A DNA stretch of 9,039 nucleotides from Actinomycetota bacterium (GTDB lineage Bacteria > Actinomycetota > Acidimicrobiia > Acidimicrobiales > Ilumatobacteraceae). The position numbers and the translations under genes are program-made. The notes below the pieces were generated by a model that saw nothing but the letters and a program-made list of their open reading frames with translations, was not told the DNA's origin and searched no databases. The stretch is taken from positions 1-9,039 of the forward strand of contig SXWG01000069.1 of assembly GCA_005789925.1 (NCBI GenBank), in the 5' to 3' direction. The first letter of the stretch is position 1; every line of letters starts with the position of its first letter. This document shows, in pieces, positions 1 through 6,760 of this stretch.

Positions 1-163
1 CAGATGGTTCGGATTCTCCGCCCAACACTTTGAAGAGGCTCGTCTTGCCTGCCCCATTACGTCCGACAAACCCGACTTTGTCGCGCGCCATGACCGTGAA
101 CGACGCACCTGAGACGACGGCCCGGCCACCGACCTCGACGACAAGTTGGCGCACCTGGAGCAT
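1..163 (-). CDS. ABC-F family ATP-binding protein, N-terminal fragment
   Basis: Only the first 54 residues are inside the window; the gene continues past base 1. The protein starts MLQVRQLVVEVGGRAVVSG and carries a Walker A motif, GRNGAGKT, at residues 34-41. The short beta-strand lead-in followed directly by Walker A near residue 40, with no membrane segment, is typical of the soluble ABC-F ATPases (Uup, EttA, drug-resistance ribosome-protection types), which have two fused ATPase domains and act on the ribosome. A plain ABC transporter ATPase cannot be excluded from this fragment, because the second domain and the linker are missing. The ATG at 163 is the first start after an in-frame TGA about 15 bases upstream, so the start is well fixed, although no good ribosome binding site is seen. 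It lies 34 bases downstream of the lipoprotein gene and is probably the last visible member of the same transcript. Confidence 0.8.
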   Translation of the reverse strand, partial: MLQVRQLVVEVGGRAVVSGASFTVMARDKVGFVGRNGAGKTSLFKVLGGESEPS

Positions 164-197
164 CGGACAAGTCTGCCGTCAGTTGTTCGACTTGACG

Positions 198-1115
198 CTA
201 CGGCGTCGTCGAAGTTGCGATCGCGAGTGACGTGGTGGGCACCGACGAGGTGGAATCAACAGAAGGTGCGTTACTCACGGGTGCTTGCGTGGAGTTCACA
301 CCTGTGTCGACGGTGCTCGTGACATCGGGCAACACGTCTGCTCCCGCCGAGTCGTCGGTGAACGTCGATGCGAGACACTTACCTTGTTGCGACGGAGCCG
401 GGCCGAGGCCTTTGCCGATGGCTGTCACCAAGACGGCGCGACCATCGGCTGACGGATGGATCTTGTCTCGATTCAACACGCCCGCTTGAGACGAGATGGA
501 AGCCCAGTCGAGCACAGAGACATTGTCGTTCGCTGCAGCCACTTTCAAGATCGCACCGTTCACTTCCTTCTGACGGTCGCGGAACAACGACGTCGTGATC
601 AGCAAGACAGGTCTTGGTTTGAGCGAAGTGACGATTGCGGTGAGATCACTCGTGTACTTGTCAATTTGACCGGTGTAATTCGTACCGAGGAACACCACCG
701 ATGCGTCCCATCCATCTGACAGTCGCGCGCGCAACACCTCACGACCGAATTGGACGAAACGTGAAGGTTCTGCCTCGATAGCCAGTTGCCAGCCGAGGGG
801 CAACAACGCCCGACACATCTCTCCCCCGTATCGACTGGCCGTCGAGGCGATGATCGAGTCACCGATGACGAGTAATCGATTTCCCTTGGCGACGGACCCG
901 ACGAGTGGACCTTGAATTGGCGGAAACTTGATCGATGCTGCGAGTGTCGGGGGCAGAGTCGCCTGACCGACGAAGTCGTTTCCAGGTATGACACCGATGC
1001 CATCCAGCAGACTCGAAGACTGTGACGACTCGGTCGAACACGCGGCGACACCGACCGTCAGCACCACCAAGAGGTTCGCCAGGATTCGATGTCGATGAAA
1101 GCTGAGGGGGCGCAT
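198..1115 (-). CDS. SGNH-hydrolase-like lipoprotein
   Basis: This is a 305-residue exported protein. Residues 1-26 form a lipoprotein signal: basic start, hydrophobic ILANLLVVLTVGVAA, then a VAAC lipobox with Cys26 as the likely lipidated residue. The body carries the SGNH blocks: GDSI with nucleophile Ser87, GTNY with Asn146, and DKIHP with Asp217 and His220. All catalytic residues are present, so an active esterase or acyl-transfer enzyme on the outer face of the membrane is plausible; the substrate is unknown. After the fold, roughly the last 40 residues are a low-complexity tail rich in Ser, Thr, Val and Pro. The ATG at 1115 is preferred because GGAAGG lies just before it; a GTG at 1136 would add seven residues and also keeps the frame open. 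It follows mscL by 29 bases and precedes the ABC-F gene. The family assignment is fairly sure; the biological role is not. Confidence 0.8.
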   Translation of the reverse strand: MRPLSFHRHRILANLLVVLTVGVAACSTESSQSSSLLDGIGVIPGNDFVGQATLPPTLAASIKFPPIQGPLVGSVAKGNRLLVIGDSIIASTASRYGGEMCRALLPLGWQLAIEAEPSRFVQFGREVLRARLSDGWDASVVFLGTNYTGQIDKYTSDLTAIVTSLKPRPVLLITTSLFRDRQKEVNGAILKVAAANDNVSVLDWASISSQAGVLNRDKIHPSADGRAVLVTAIGKGLGPAPSQQGKCLASTFTDDSAGADVLPDVTSTVDTGVNSTQAPVSNAPSVDSTSSVPTTSLAIATSTTP

Positions 1116-1118
1116 CCG

Positions 1119-1124
1119 CCTTCC
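1119..1124 (-). promoter_or_regulatory. Ribosome binding site deciding the lipoprotein start
   Basis: On the minus strand GGAAGG ends three bases before the ATG at 1115. The spacing is short, but the purine run continues into CGG. The competing GTG at 1136 has nothing comparable upstream, so this site favours the shorter protein. Confidence 0.4.
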
Positions 1125-1144
1125 ATTCAACTCCACGCATGGCC

Positions 1145-1603
1145 TCAGTTCGTGTCATCCCCTTGACGCGCCGAGCGTGACTGACGCAACTCGTCACGGA
1201 TTTCAGCCAAAAGTTCGTTGGTGCTGGCCTCAGATTTGACGTCACGAAAACGGTTGTATGTGCGCACGATGAGAAACAGTGCGAATGCCACGATGATGAA
1301 ATTCAGAGAAGCCGTGACCAACGCGCCAATCGGAAGTTCGCTTCCATTGATCGTGATCTTCTTGTCATTGAAGTTCGGGGTGCTACCTCCGAAAATCGCA
1401 CCGATTAAGCCACCGAGCAACCCGGGGTTGTCCTTCCCGTCACCCGCAAAGGCATCTATCACGGTTTTGAACGACGCACCGATGACGAAAGCCACACCGA
1501 CATCGACGACATTGCCACGATTGATGAATTCACGAAACTCAGCGACGAACCCACGGGCTTTCTTCGCGACTTCGACGACTCCGAGATCAGGTATGTCTGG
1601 CAC
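1145..1603 (-). CDS. mscL: Large-conductance mechanosensitive channel MscL
   Basis: MscL is a homopentameric inner-membrane channel that opens under high membrane tension and releases solutes during hypo-osmotic shock. The 152-residue product has the family layout: an amphipathic stretch FVAEFREFINRGN (about 19-31), TM1 with VVDVGVAFVIGASF (32-45), an extracellular loop with GGLIGAIFGG, TM2 (about 91-113, LPIGALVTASLNFIIVAF...), and a C-terminal cytoplasmic helix ending in an acidic and basic tail. It is longer than E. coli MscL (136), mainly through about 16 extra N-terminal residues (MPDIPDLGVVEVAKKA). GTG at 1603 is chosen because it sits 7 bases after the MFS stop; the longer frame to 1807 runs inside the MFS gene and adds non-MscL sequence. 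No strong ribosome binding site is seen, so translation may depend on the upstream gene. Identity is secure. Confidence 0.93.
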   Translation of the reverse strand: MPDIPDLGVVEVAKKARGFVAEFREFINRGNVVDVGVAFVIGASFKTVIDAFAGDGKDNPGLLGGLIGAIFGGSTPNFNDKKITINGSELPIGALVTASLNFIIVAFALFLIVRTYNRFRDVKSEASTNELLAEIRDELRQSRSARQGDDTN

Positions 1604-1610
1604 AGCCCAA

Positions 1611-2885
1611 TTATTGCGGTTCAAGGTCTTCGAAACGGTCCACATCGCGCAATGCGGGGAATCCCACCCAGAATGCACCGACGATTGCGACGGTTGCGAT
1701 GCCTCCACCGATGACCGTCGCCGGCGTTCCGATGGCACTCGATACGACGCCAGATTCGAATGCACCGAGCTCATTCGACGCACCGATGAACACGTTCTCG
1801 ACCGCATTCACACGTCCTCGTTTGTCGTCTGGCGTCACGAGTGGCACGAGTGATCCGCGAATGAAGACGCTAACCATGTCTGCCGCACTTGCCACGATGA
1901 CGGCGAAGAACGCGACCCAGAACGAACGCGTGACGCCGAGAACGATCGTCGCCAATCCGAAGATGGCCACCACGAGGTACAAGATGCGACCGATGCGATG
2001 TCTGATCGGATATGACGCGAGAGCGAGCGCCATGATCGCAGCTCCGATGCCGCCTGCAGCCCGCAACCATCCGTAAGCCACGTCTCCGACCCCGAGGCGC
2101 TCTTCGGCGATGACGGGCAACAACGCGACTGCACCGCCGAACAGCACCGCAAAAAGATCTAAGGAAATGGCTGCGAACAGCACGGGAGTGCGACGAATGA
2201 AATGCAGCCCTTCAAGAGCGTGGCGAAGAGTCGGGCGCTCTTGCTGTTCCCGAGGAACGTGGACATGGGGCACTGGCACTCGACTCAACGCGATGATGCC
2301 CGTCGTCATGAGTATCGCTGCACCGCCGTACGCGACGCTCGGGTCGACGGAATAGAGAAACCCACTGACTGCGGGGCCGATGATCGCTGCACTGGTCCAC
2401 GTCGCGCTGTACAACGCGACGACCCGAGGAAGCCCACCCTCCGGAGCGATCATCGGGACAATCGACCTGATAGACGGTGCCGCAAAGGCCCGACTCGCTC
2501 CGAACACCACGGCGATGAAGAACATCGGTGCTGCAGAAGTGGGGTTCGTACGCGCGTACAACAAAAGTGCGAGTGCACTCATCGCTTCACCCACAAGGGC
2601 GACGATTCCGACGTATTTTCGATTGAAACGATCTGCGACAGTTCCGGTCACGAGGACGAGCACCGCGGCCGGCAAGAATTCCGCAAGACCCAACCAACCG
2701 ATGTTGATCTCATCTCCGGTGATGTCGTAGACATGCTTACCGAGTGCCGCCGCCTGCAGCATGACACCAGTCGTCACAACGAACTGTGACACGAGGAACG
2801 CGAGCACCGATGGCGAAGCCAGCACGTCGCGCGCTGTCAGTGTCGGTGCTGACGAAGAACCAGGAGATGACGCGTCATTCGTCAT
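1611..2885 (-). CDS. MFS transporter, EntS-like (MFS_3) exporter family
   Basis: A 424-residue integral membrane protein with about twelve hydrophobic segments, a normal length for the family. The loop after TM2 carries the MFS signature GTVADRFNRK at residues 81-90. A central cytoplasmic stretch (about 202-230, with HVHVPREQQERPTLRHALEG) separates the two halves. Near residues 354-374 is DKRGRVNAVENVFIGASNELG, the pattern I associate with the MFS_3 group that includes the enterobactin exporter EntS and many actinobacterial drug-efflux homologues. It probably exports a small molecule by proton antiport; the substrate cannot be read from sequence. The ATG at 2885 overlaps the SDR stop as ATGA, the classic coupled start, and is preferred; an ATG at 2897 would add four residues but has its G-run directly abutting it. 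mscL follows after 7 bases. No frameshift is seen. Confidence 0.9.
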   Translation of the reverse strand: MTNDASSPGSSSAPTLTARDVLASPSVLAFLVSQFVVTTGVMLQAAALGKHVYDITGDEINIGWLGLAEFLPAAVLVLVTGTVADRFNRKYVGIVALVGEAMSALALLLYARTNPTSAAPMFFIAVVFGASRAFAAPSIRSIVPMIAPEGGLPRVVALYSATWTSAAIIGPAVSGFLYSVDPSVAYGGAAILMTTGIIALSRVPVPHVHVPREQQERPTLRHALEGLHFIRRTPVLFAAISLDLFAVLFGGAVALLPVIAEERLGVGDVAYGWLRAAGGIGAAIMALALASYPIRHRIGRILYLVVAIFGLATIVLGVTRSFWVAFFAVIVASAADMVSVFIRGSLVPLVTPDDKRGRVNAVENVFIGASNELGAFESGVVSSAIGTPATVIGGGIATVAIVGAFWVGFPALRDVDRFEDLEPQ

Positions 2886-3655
2886 CGGGCGGTCCATCCC
2901 CCATCGACGACGAGGGTCTGTCCCGTCATGTAGCTACTCGCATCGCTCGCAAGAAAGAGCAAGGCACCGTCCAATTCATGCACCTCACCCATGCGCGGCA
3001 TCGGACTGTTGCGTTCGAGAAAACGTCGAGAGCCCGCATCGTCCTGCATCGGTTCGGTCATCTCTGAGGGGAACCAACCGGGGCACAAAGCGTTCACTCG
3101 CACTCCTTTGCGAGCCCACTGCAACGCAAGTTCGCGCGACAAATTCACGACGGCGGCTTTGCTCGCCACGTAATTGGCTTGCTTGATTGGGGCAGAGCCG
3201 ACGAGCCCAAGGACGCTGGCGATGTTGACGATTGACCCATGTCCCTGCGACACCATGTGTTCACCGCAGAGTTTGCTGAGATGCCACACCGCCGTGACGT
3301 TCACTTCGAGCACCTCGCGGAACTGTTCGACGGTCTCATCCTCCACCGCAACCGTGTGTCCAAGTCCCGCGTTGTTCACCAACACGTCGACCCGACCACA
3401 ACGACGAATCACGTCTTGTACCAACGCCTCCCTCTGCGATGTGTCGGAGACATCACACACCATCGTGATGATTCCGGACACATCGTCAGCCAGAGCATCG
3501 AGACGCGACTGCCGTCGCGCGACGGCAATGACCGTCGCACCGACTGCGTGCAACACGCGAGCAAAGCGCGCACCGAGTCCAGACGACGCACCGGTGACGA
3601 GAACGACGCGACCCGACATGTCGAACACCGACATCGGTTCGAGGTTTTCGGGCAT
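2882..3655 (-). CDS. Short-chain dehydrogenase/reductase (classical SDR)
   Basis: A 257-residue, complete NAD(P)-dependent oxidoreductase of the classical SDR family. Visible parts in order: the nucleotide-binding TGASSGLG (21-28), two arginines after the second strand (ARR, 46-48) that suggest NADP(H), CDV with Asp68, NNAG (94-97), Asn119, Ser147 in IVNIASVLG, the catalytic Tyr162-x-x-x-Lys166 in YVASK, the CPGW turn (191-194), and the usual C-terminal SYMTGQTLVVDGGW. All four catalytic residues are intact, so it should be active; FabG-like 3-oxoacyl reductases and gluconate or alcohol dehydrogenases share these motifs, so the substrate is unknown. The ATG at 3655 is used; ATGs at residues 8 and 13 are possible, the first giving the more family-typical short lead. 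It is the first gene of the minus-strand run and is translationally coupled to the MFS exporter. Confidence 0.92.
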   Translation of the reverse strand: MPENLEPMSVFDMSGRVVLVTGASSGLGARFARVLHAVGATVIAVARRQSRLDALADDVSGIITMVCDVSDTSQREALVQDVIRRCGRVDVLVNNAGLGHTVAVEDETVEQFREVLEVNVTAVWHLSKLCGEHMVSQGHGSIVNIASVLGLVGSAPIKQANYVASKAAVVNLSRELALQWARKGVRVNALCPGWFPSEMTEPMQDDAGSRRFLERNSPMPRMGEVHELDGALLFLASDASSYMTGQTLVVDGGWTAR

Positions 3656-3750
3656 GGCTCGAGGCTAGAGCCCGCACCAGTGTGTTGAGCAATGTCCGTG
3701 TGCGTCGATTGACCACTTCAGTGGGAAATTCGCTCTCGCCTTGTGCGACG
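3656..3750. promoter_or_regulatory. Divergent spacer between SDR and LLM oxidoreductase genes
   Basis: These 95 bases must contain the start signals for both the five-gene minus-strand run and the plus-strand oxidoreductase gene. On the minus strand TAGCCT (3667-3662) fits TANNNT and ends six bases before the SDR ATG, with TTGCTC (3692-3687) 19 bases upstream as a weak -35; if real, the SDR transcript would be almost leaderless. For the plus-strand gene, TTGACC at 3709-3714 resembles a -35, but I find no good -10 at the right distance. An inverted repeat, CCACT-TC-AGTGG, lies at 3713-3724. That the spacer holds promoters is inferred from gene layout; the individual boxes are weak. Confidence 0.4.
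3714..3728 (+). repeat. Copy 1 of a 15-base element shared by both divergent spacers
   Basis: CACTTCAGTGGGAAA here matches CACCTCAGTGGGAAA at 6761-6775 in 14 of 15 positions, with the last 11 bases identical. In this copy it overlaps a perfect 5+5 inverted repeat (CCACT/AGTGG, 2-base centre), the form expected of a dimeric repressor site. No other copy was noticed by eye in the window. Confidence 0.4.
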
Positions 3751-4662
3751 ATGAATGGCGTGAAGATTCGCGTGGGATTCGGCTTGGGCGCGCGGACCAC
3801 GGTCAACGGCGGCGATTTCTTGATGTTGGTCGACGACCTCGAGCGACTGCAGTTCGACAGTTTGTGGGTGAGTGAACGTATCGCTTCCCACGCGCCTGAC
3901 CCCGTCGTCGCGATGTCAATGGCAGCAGCACGCACGACCCGACTGAAAGTCGGCATGAGCGTGATGGTTCTTCCTGGGCGCAACCCCGTGGTGCTCGCCA
4001 AGGAACTGGCGTCCCTCGACGTCATGTCTGGCGGTCGACTGTTGCCAGCTTTCGGTCTCGGTGCTGCTGATGCTCGTGAACACAATGCGTTCGCTGTGAC
4101 CCGTGAGACACGCGCCACAATCTTCGACGAATCACTATGCATCATGCGCGCATGTTGGACGCAGCCGTCAGTGACGTTCCACGGACGCCATTTTTCTTTC
4201 GAAGACGTCGAGGTGTTGCCGAAACCGATTCAAAGTCCGCCCGATGTATGGCTGGGGGGCATCGCAGACAGTGAGCTGCGACGAGTCGGACGACTTGCTG
4301 ACGGATGGCTTCCGTCGTTCATCACTCCCGATGAAGCGGCCCTCGGATGGCGCAAAGTGAACGAGGAGGCGCACCGCCACGAACGCGAGATCGATGAGGA
4401 GCACTTCGGCGTGCTGATCCCCTATTCACTTGATGATCTTCCCGAACAAGTCATCGCCACCGTCCTCGCACGTCGTGCAGGCCAGGTCGACCCGAACGAC
4501 ATCGTTCCCGTCGGATGGTCTCGATTGGTTGAGCTCATCGAGAAGTTCGTCGCTGTCGGAGCAAGCAAGTTTGTCGTCATTCCGATGGGCGCACACGCTG
4601 ACGTCGACTGGACGTCGCATCTCGAACACGCCGCACAAGTACTGAAACCACTCGAGAACTGA
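3751..4662 (+). CDS. LLM-class F420-dependent oxidoreductase, MSMEG_3544-like
   Basis: A 303-residue luciferase-like TIM-barrel protein, full length for the family, with no signal or membrane segment. Key stretches: KIRVGFGLG (5-13), SLWVSERIASHAPDP (37-51), RTTRLKVGMSVMVLPGRNP (61-79), LAKELASLDVMSGGRLLPAF (82-101) and DVWLGGIADSELRRVGRLAD (165-184) followed by GWLP. This series matches my recollection of the F420-dependent MSMEG_3544 subfamily (TIGR03854). Such enzymes transfer hydride to or from coenzyme F420 in the cytoplasm; the substrate of this subfamily is not known to me. An FMN-dependent alternative is possible but less likely. The frame stays open up to a GTG at 3682, but similarity begins only at KIRVGFG, so ATG 3751 (or GTG 3760) is chosen; neither has a clear ribosome binding site. 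It is a single-gene unit, divergent from the SDR and convergent with pepA. Confidence 0.88.
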   Translation: MNGVKIRVGFGLGARTTVNGGDFLMLVDDLERLQFDSLWVSERIASHAPDPVVAMSMAAARTTRLKVGMSVMVLPGRNPVVLAKELASLDVMSGGRLLPAFGLGAADAREHNAFAVTRETRATIFDESLCIMRACWTQPSVTFHGRHFSFEDVEVLPKPIQSPPDVWLGGIADSELRRVGRLADGWLPSFITPDEAALGWRKVNEEAHRHEREIDEEHFGVLIPYSLDDLPEQVIATVLARRAGQVDPNDIVPVGWSRLVELIEKFVAVGASKFVVIPMGAHADVDWTSHLEHAAQVLKPLEN

Positions 4663-4688
4663 CTCTCACAGCTCTCGCCGTGTGCGAG
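4663..4688. other. Short spacer between convergent stop codons
   Basis: Only 26 bases separate the stops of the oxidoreductase gene and pepA. The best stem is GAGA/TCTC (4654-4657 with 4664-4667), four pairs without a U-run, too weak to call a terminator. Transcripts of the two genes may therefore overlap at their 3' ends. Confidence 0.45.
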
Positions 4689-6170
4689 TCACTTTCGTGC
4701 TGGCTTGCGGAAATTCTCGACGACGTCGATGAGAAGTCGTGTACCGAATGCGGTGGCACCGCGGTTCAGCCAGCCGTCATCGCCGTCAGAGTCCATCGGA
4801 CCTGCGATGTCGAGATGTGCCCACGGGACGTCAGCGACGAATTCATTCAAGAACAACGCAGCTGTGATGGTGCCCGCGAGTGGTCCCCCGATGTTGCGCA
4901 TGTCGGCGACGTTCGAATCGAGGAGTTTGCGATAGTCCTTGTGCAACGGCATCTGCCACACCAATTCATCGGTGCGCTCACTTGACGCCTTCACCTGGTC
5001 GACCCACGATTGACTGTTGCCGAGGACGCCGGCCATCTTCTTGCCGAGCGCAGCCATGCACGCGCCGGTCAACGTCGCGATGTCGACGATTGCATCTGGC
5101 TTTGATTCGACAGCGAGTGACAAACCGTCAGCGAGAATGAGTCGACCTTCGGCGTCTGTGTTGTGAATTTCAACGGTCTTTCCGTTTCGCATCGTGATGA
5201 CGTCACCCATGCACAGTGCGCTGCCGGACGGCATGTTGTCAGTGCACATGAGATATCCGACAACCGACGTGCGGACCTTGAGCGCACGCAGTGTCGCCAT
5301 CGCGCACAAGACTGCCGCTGCTCCGCTCATGTCCATCTTCATGGAGGCATGGCTCGGGTCACTCGGCTTCAAGCTGATACCGCCTGAGTCGTACATCACG
5401 CCTTTGCCGACGAGAACGACTTTGCCCTTCGCATTGCGTGGCGTATAGGTGAGCTTCACCATGCGCGGAGGCTCGACACTTCCCTTGTTCACCCCGATCA
5501 TGCCGCCGCAGCCCATGGCCTCGAGTTGGTCTCGGTTGTAGACCTGCACGCGCAAGCCCGCCAACTTTGCGATCTCAACGGCTTGATCGGCGAACATCCG
5601 TGCAGTCAGATGTCCTGGCGGCGTGTTGGCGAAATCTCGAGCCCGACACACTGCCTCGGCAGTTGCCCGACCACGAGCAACACCGGTGTCGACCGCCGCA
5701 CGAGCCGCATCGATCGAGACCAACACGATGTTTGAGAGTTTCGACTTCGATGACTTGTCGTTCTTCAAGTCGACGTAACGATGTGTCGCGAGGAGCAGCC
5801 CTTCGACAACAGCCTGCGCATTCGCTTTCTTGTCTCCTCGTCCTGCAGACACCAGCGAGGTCGACAACGACACATGACCTGCTGCGGCGCGCGCGAGCGA
5901 TGCTGCCGCTAAACGCAGCGACGACGGTGACGCGGACTTTGCCTCTCCGATTCCGACGAGGATGCGGACTTGTTTCGATCCGGTCGCAGGCGGCAGAACG
6001 AGGGTCTGACCAGACTTCGCCTCGAAACCGAGTGCGGAAAGTTCCTTGCGTGTGAGGCCAATGTCGTTCGACAATGGACCATCTGTTGCGACCGGCAGAC
6101 CGACGGCTGATGTCGATGAATCTACGGTACGCGAGAGTGTGACGGAGATGCCCAAGATGGTGTTGCTCAT
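4689..6170 (-). CDS. pepA: Leucyl aminopeptidase PepA (M17 family)
   Basis: A 493-residue cytoplasmic metallo-aminopeptidase, normal for family M17, which removes N-terminal residues such as leucine from peptides, usually as a hexamer with two metal ions per subunit. The N-terminal domain (about 1-165) is variable; the C-terminal catalytic domain contains VGKGVMYDSGG with metal ligands Lys256 and Asp261, catalytic Lys268 in SLKPS, Asp280 in MKMDMSG, and the family signature NTDAEGRL (337-344) with Asp339, Glu341 and catalytic Arg343. All active-site residues known from E. coli PepA are present. One small variation is Tyr260 where the family often has Phe before DSGG. The ATG at 6170 is chosen: it begins 11 bases after the upstream adenosyltransferase stop, while the longer frame to 6347 runs inside that gene. 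No ribosome binding site is obvious, so coupling to the upstream gene is likely. Identity is secure. Confidence 0.95.
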   Translation of the reverse strand: MSNTILGISVTLSRTVDSSTSAVGLPVATDGPLSNDIGLTRKELSALGFEAKSGQTLVLPPATGSKQVRILVGIGEAKSASPSSLRLAAASLARAAAGHVSLSTSLVSAGRGDKKANAQAVVEGLLLATHRYVDLKNDKSSKSKLSNIVLVSIDAARAAVDTGVARGRATAEAVCRARDFANTPPGHLTARMFADQAVEIAKLAGLRVQVYNRDQLEAMGCGGMIGVNKGSVEPPRMVKLTYTPRNAKGKVVLVGKGVMYDSGGISLKPSDPSHASMKMDMSGAAAVLCAMATLRALKVRTSVVGYLMCTDNMPSGSALCMGDVITMRNGKTVEIHNTDAEGRLILADGLSLAVESKPDAIVDIATLTGACMAALGKKMAGVLGNSQSWVDQVKASSERTDELVWQMPLHKDYRKLLDSNVADMRNIGGPLAGTITAALFLNEFVADVPWAHLDIAGPMDSDGDDGWLNRGATAFGTRLLIDVVENFRKPARK

Positions 6171-6181
6171 GGGCAGTGAAC

Positions 6182-6727
6182 TTAGACGGTACGGACCGGC
6201 CGGCTCTTGCCCTCCTGCCAACGGGCCATGGTCCACAACAGGTCGGAGAGCCGATTGAGGTACGGCACGACGTAGGACGGTGGTGGCGCCGCGGACAATG
6301 CATGACGCTCGGCTCTGCGCACCACGGTGCGAGCCACATCGAGCCACGCCGCGACAGGGTGTTCCCCGGGCACGACGAACTCCGTGGGTCGCTCGAAGCG
6401 TGTGTCGAGATCGTCGATGATGTGTTCGAGGCGGTCGACCATGTCAGAGGTCACACACGACTGCCCTGGTGTCAGTTTGTGACGGCTTTCGGGAAGAGTG
6501 GCCAGCTCGGCCATGAGCACCCACAACTCGCGCATAATTTTCACGCAGATGTCGTCGCACTCGGTGCCATGGCCAGCAGTCACGCGAACGAGGCCAAGCA
6601 CGGCTTGCGCCTCATCGACTGAGCCGTAGGCGCGCGGCAATTCAGAATCCTTCGGAACACGTCCGCCATACAACAGACCTGTCGTACCGTCGTCTCCCTC
6701 GCGGGTGTAGATGCGCTCATGTCCCAT
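6182..6727 (-). CDS. pduO: PduO-type cob(I)alamin adenosyltransferase
   Basis: This enzyme moves the adenosyl group of ATP to reduced cobalamin, making adenosylcobalamin for enzymes such as methylmalonyl-CoA mutase. The 181-residue product is typical in length and predicted cytoplasmic. It has the N-terminal ATP-binding motif YTREGDDGTTGL (7-18), YGSVDEAQAVLG (34-45), TEFVVPG (115-121), ARTVVRRAER (132-141) and YLNRLSDLLW (156-165). By spacing, Phe117, Arg133 and Arg137 correspond to Phe112, Arg128 and Arg132 of Lactobacillus reuteri PduO; this alignment is from memory. The usual PGG after FVxP is PGE here. ATG 6727 is chosen because GGTGA lies seven bases upstream; GTG 6733 would add two residues. 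pepA follows after 11 bases, and metH, another cobalamin gene, is divergent. The corrinoid route is PduO-like, not CobA-like; the biological pathway it serves is not shown. Confidence 0.93.
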   Translation of the reverse strand: MGHERIYTREGDDGTTGLLYGGRVPKDSELPRAYGSVDEAQAVLGLVRVTAGHGTECDDICVKIMRELWVLMAELATLPESRHKLTPGQSCVTSDMVDRLEHIIDDLDTRFERPTEFVVPGEHPVAAWLDVARTVVRRAERHALSAAPPPSYVVPYLNRLSDLLWTMARWQEGKSRPVRTV

Positions 6728-6734
6728 GTGCACA

Positions 6735-6741
6735 TCACCCT
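6735..6741 (-). promoter_or_regulatory. Ribosome binding site for the adenosyltransferase gene
   Basis: The minus strand reads AGGGTGA, whose GGTGA matches the 16S anti-Shine-Dalgarno end, with seven bases to the ATG at 6727. It would leave only one base before the competing GTG at 6733, so it decides the start in favour of 6727. Confidence 0.5.
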
Positions 6742-6760
6742 AACCCTCAGTTCAGACATG

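Noticed and set aside
1604..1807. In-frame upstream extension of mscL by 68 codons.
   Set aside because: It is antiparallel to nothing useful and lies in another frame of the MFS gene; the family match begins only after the GTG at 1603.
3682..3750. Upstream GTG extension of the LLM oxidoreductase by 23 codons.
   Set aside because: The added residues do not resemble the family, whose proteins begin at the KIRVGFG strand, and the stretch includes the inverted repeat of the spacer.
3486..4145. A 219-codon open frame on the minus strand across the SDR start, the divergent spacer and the oxidoreductase gene.
   Set aside because: It overlaps two well-recognised genes, its translation is rich in Arg and Ser without any motif, and it is explained by codon bias on the opposite strand.
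4654..4667. Terminator between the convergent oxidoreductase and pepA genes.
   Set aside because: Only a four-pair stem without a T-run; below what I would call a terminator.
6171..6347. In-frame upstream extension of pepA by 59 codons.
   Set aside because: It lies almost wholly inside the adenosyltransferase gene and adds sequence unlike M17 peptidases; the ATG at 6170 gives a normal length.
6726..6735. Ten-base palindrome ATGTGCACAT at the adenosyltransferase start.
   Set aside because: It is largely made of the start codon and neighbouring codons, and a ten-base palindrome is too short to argue for an operator without further copies.
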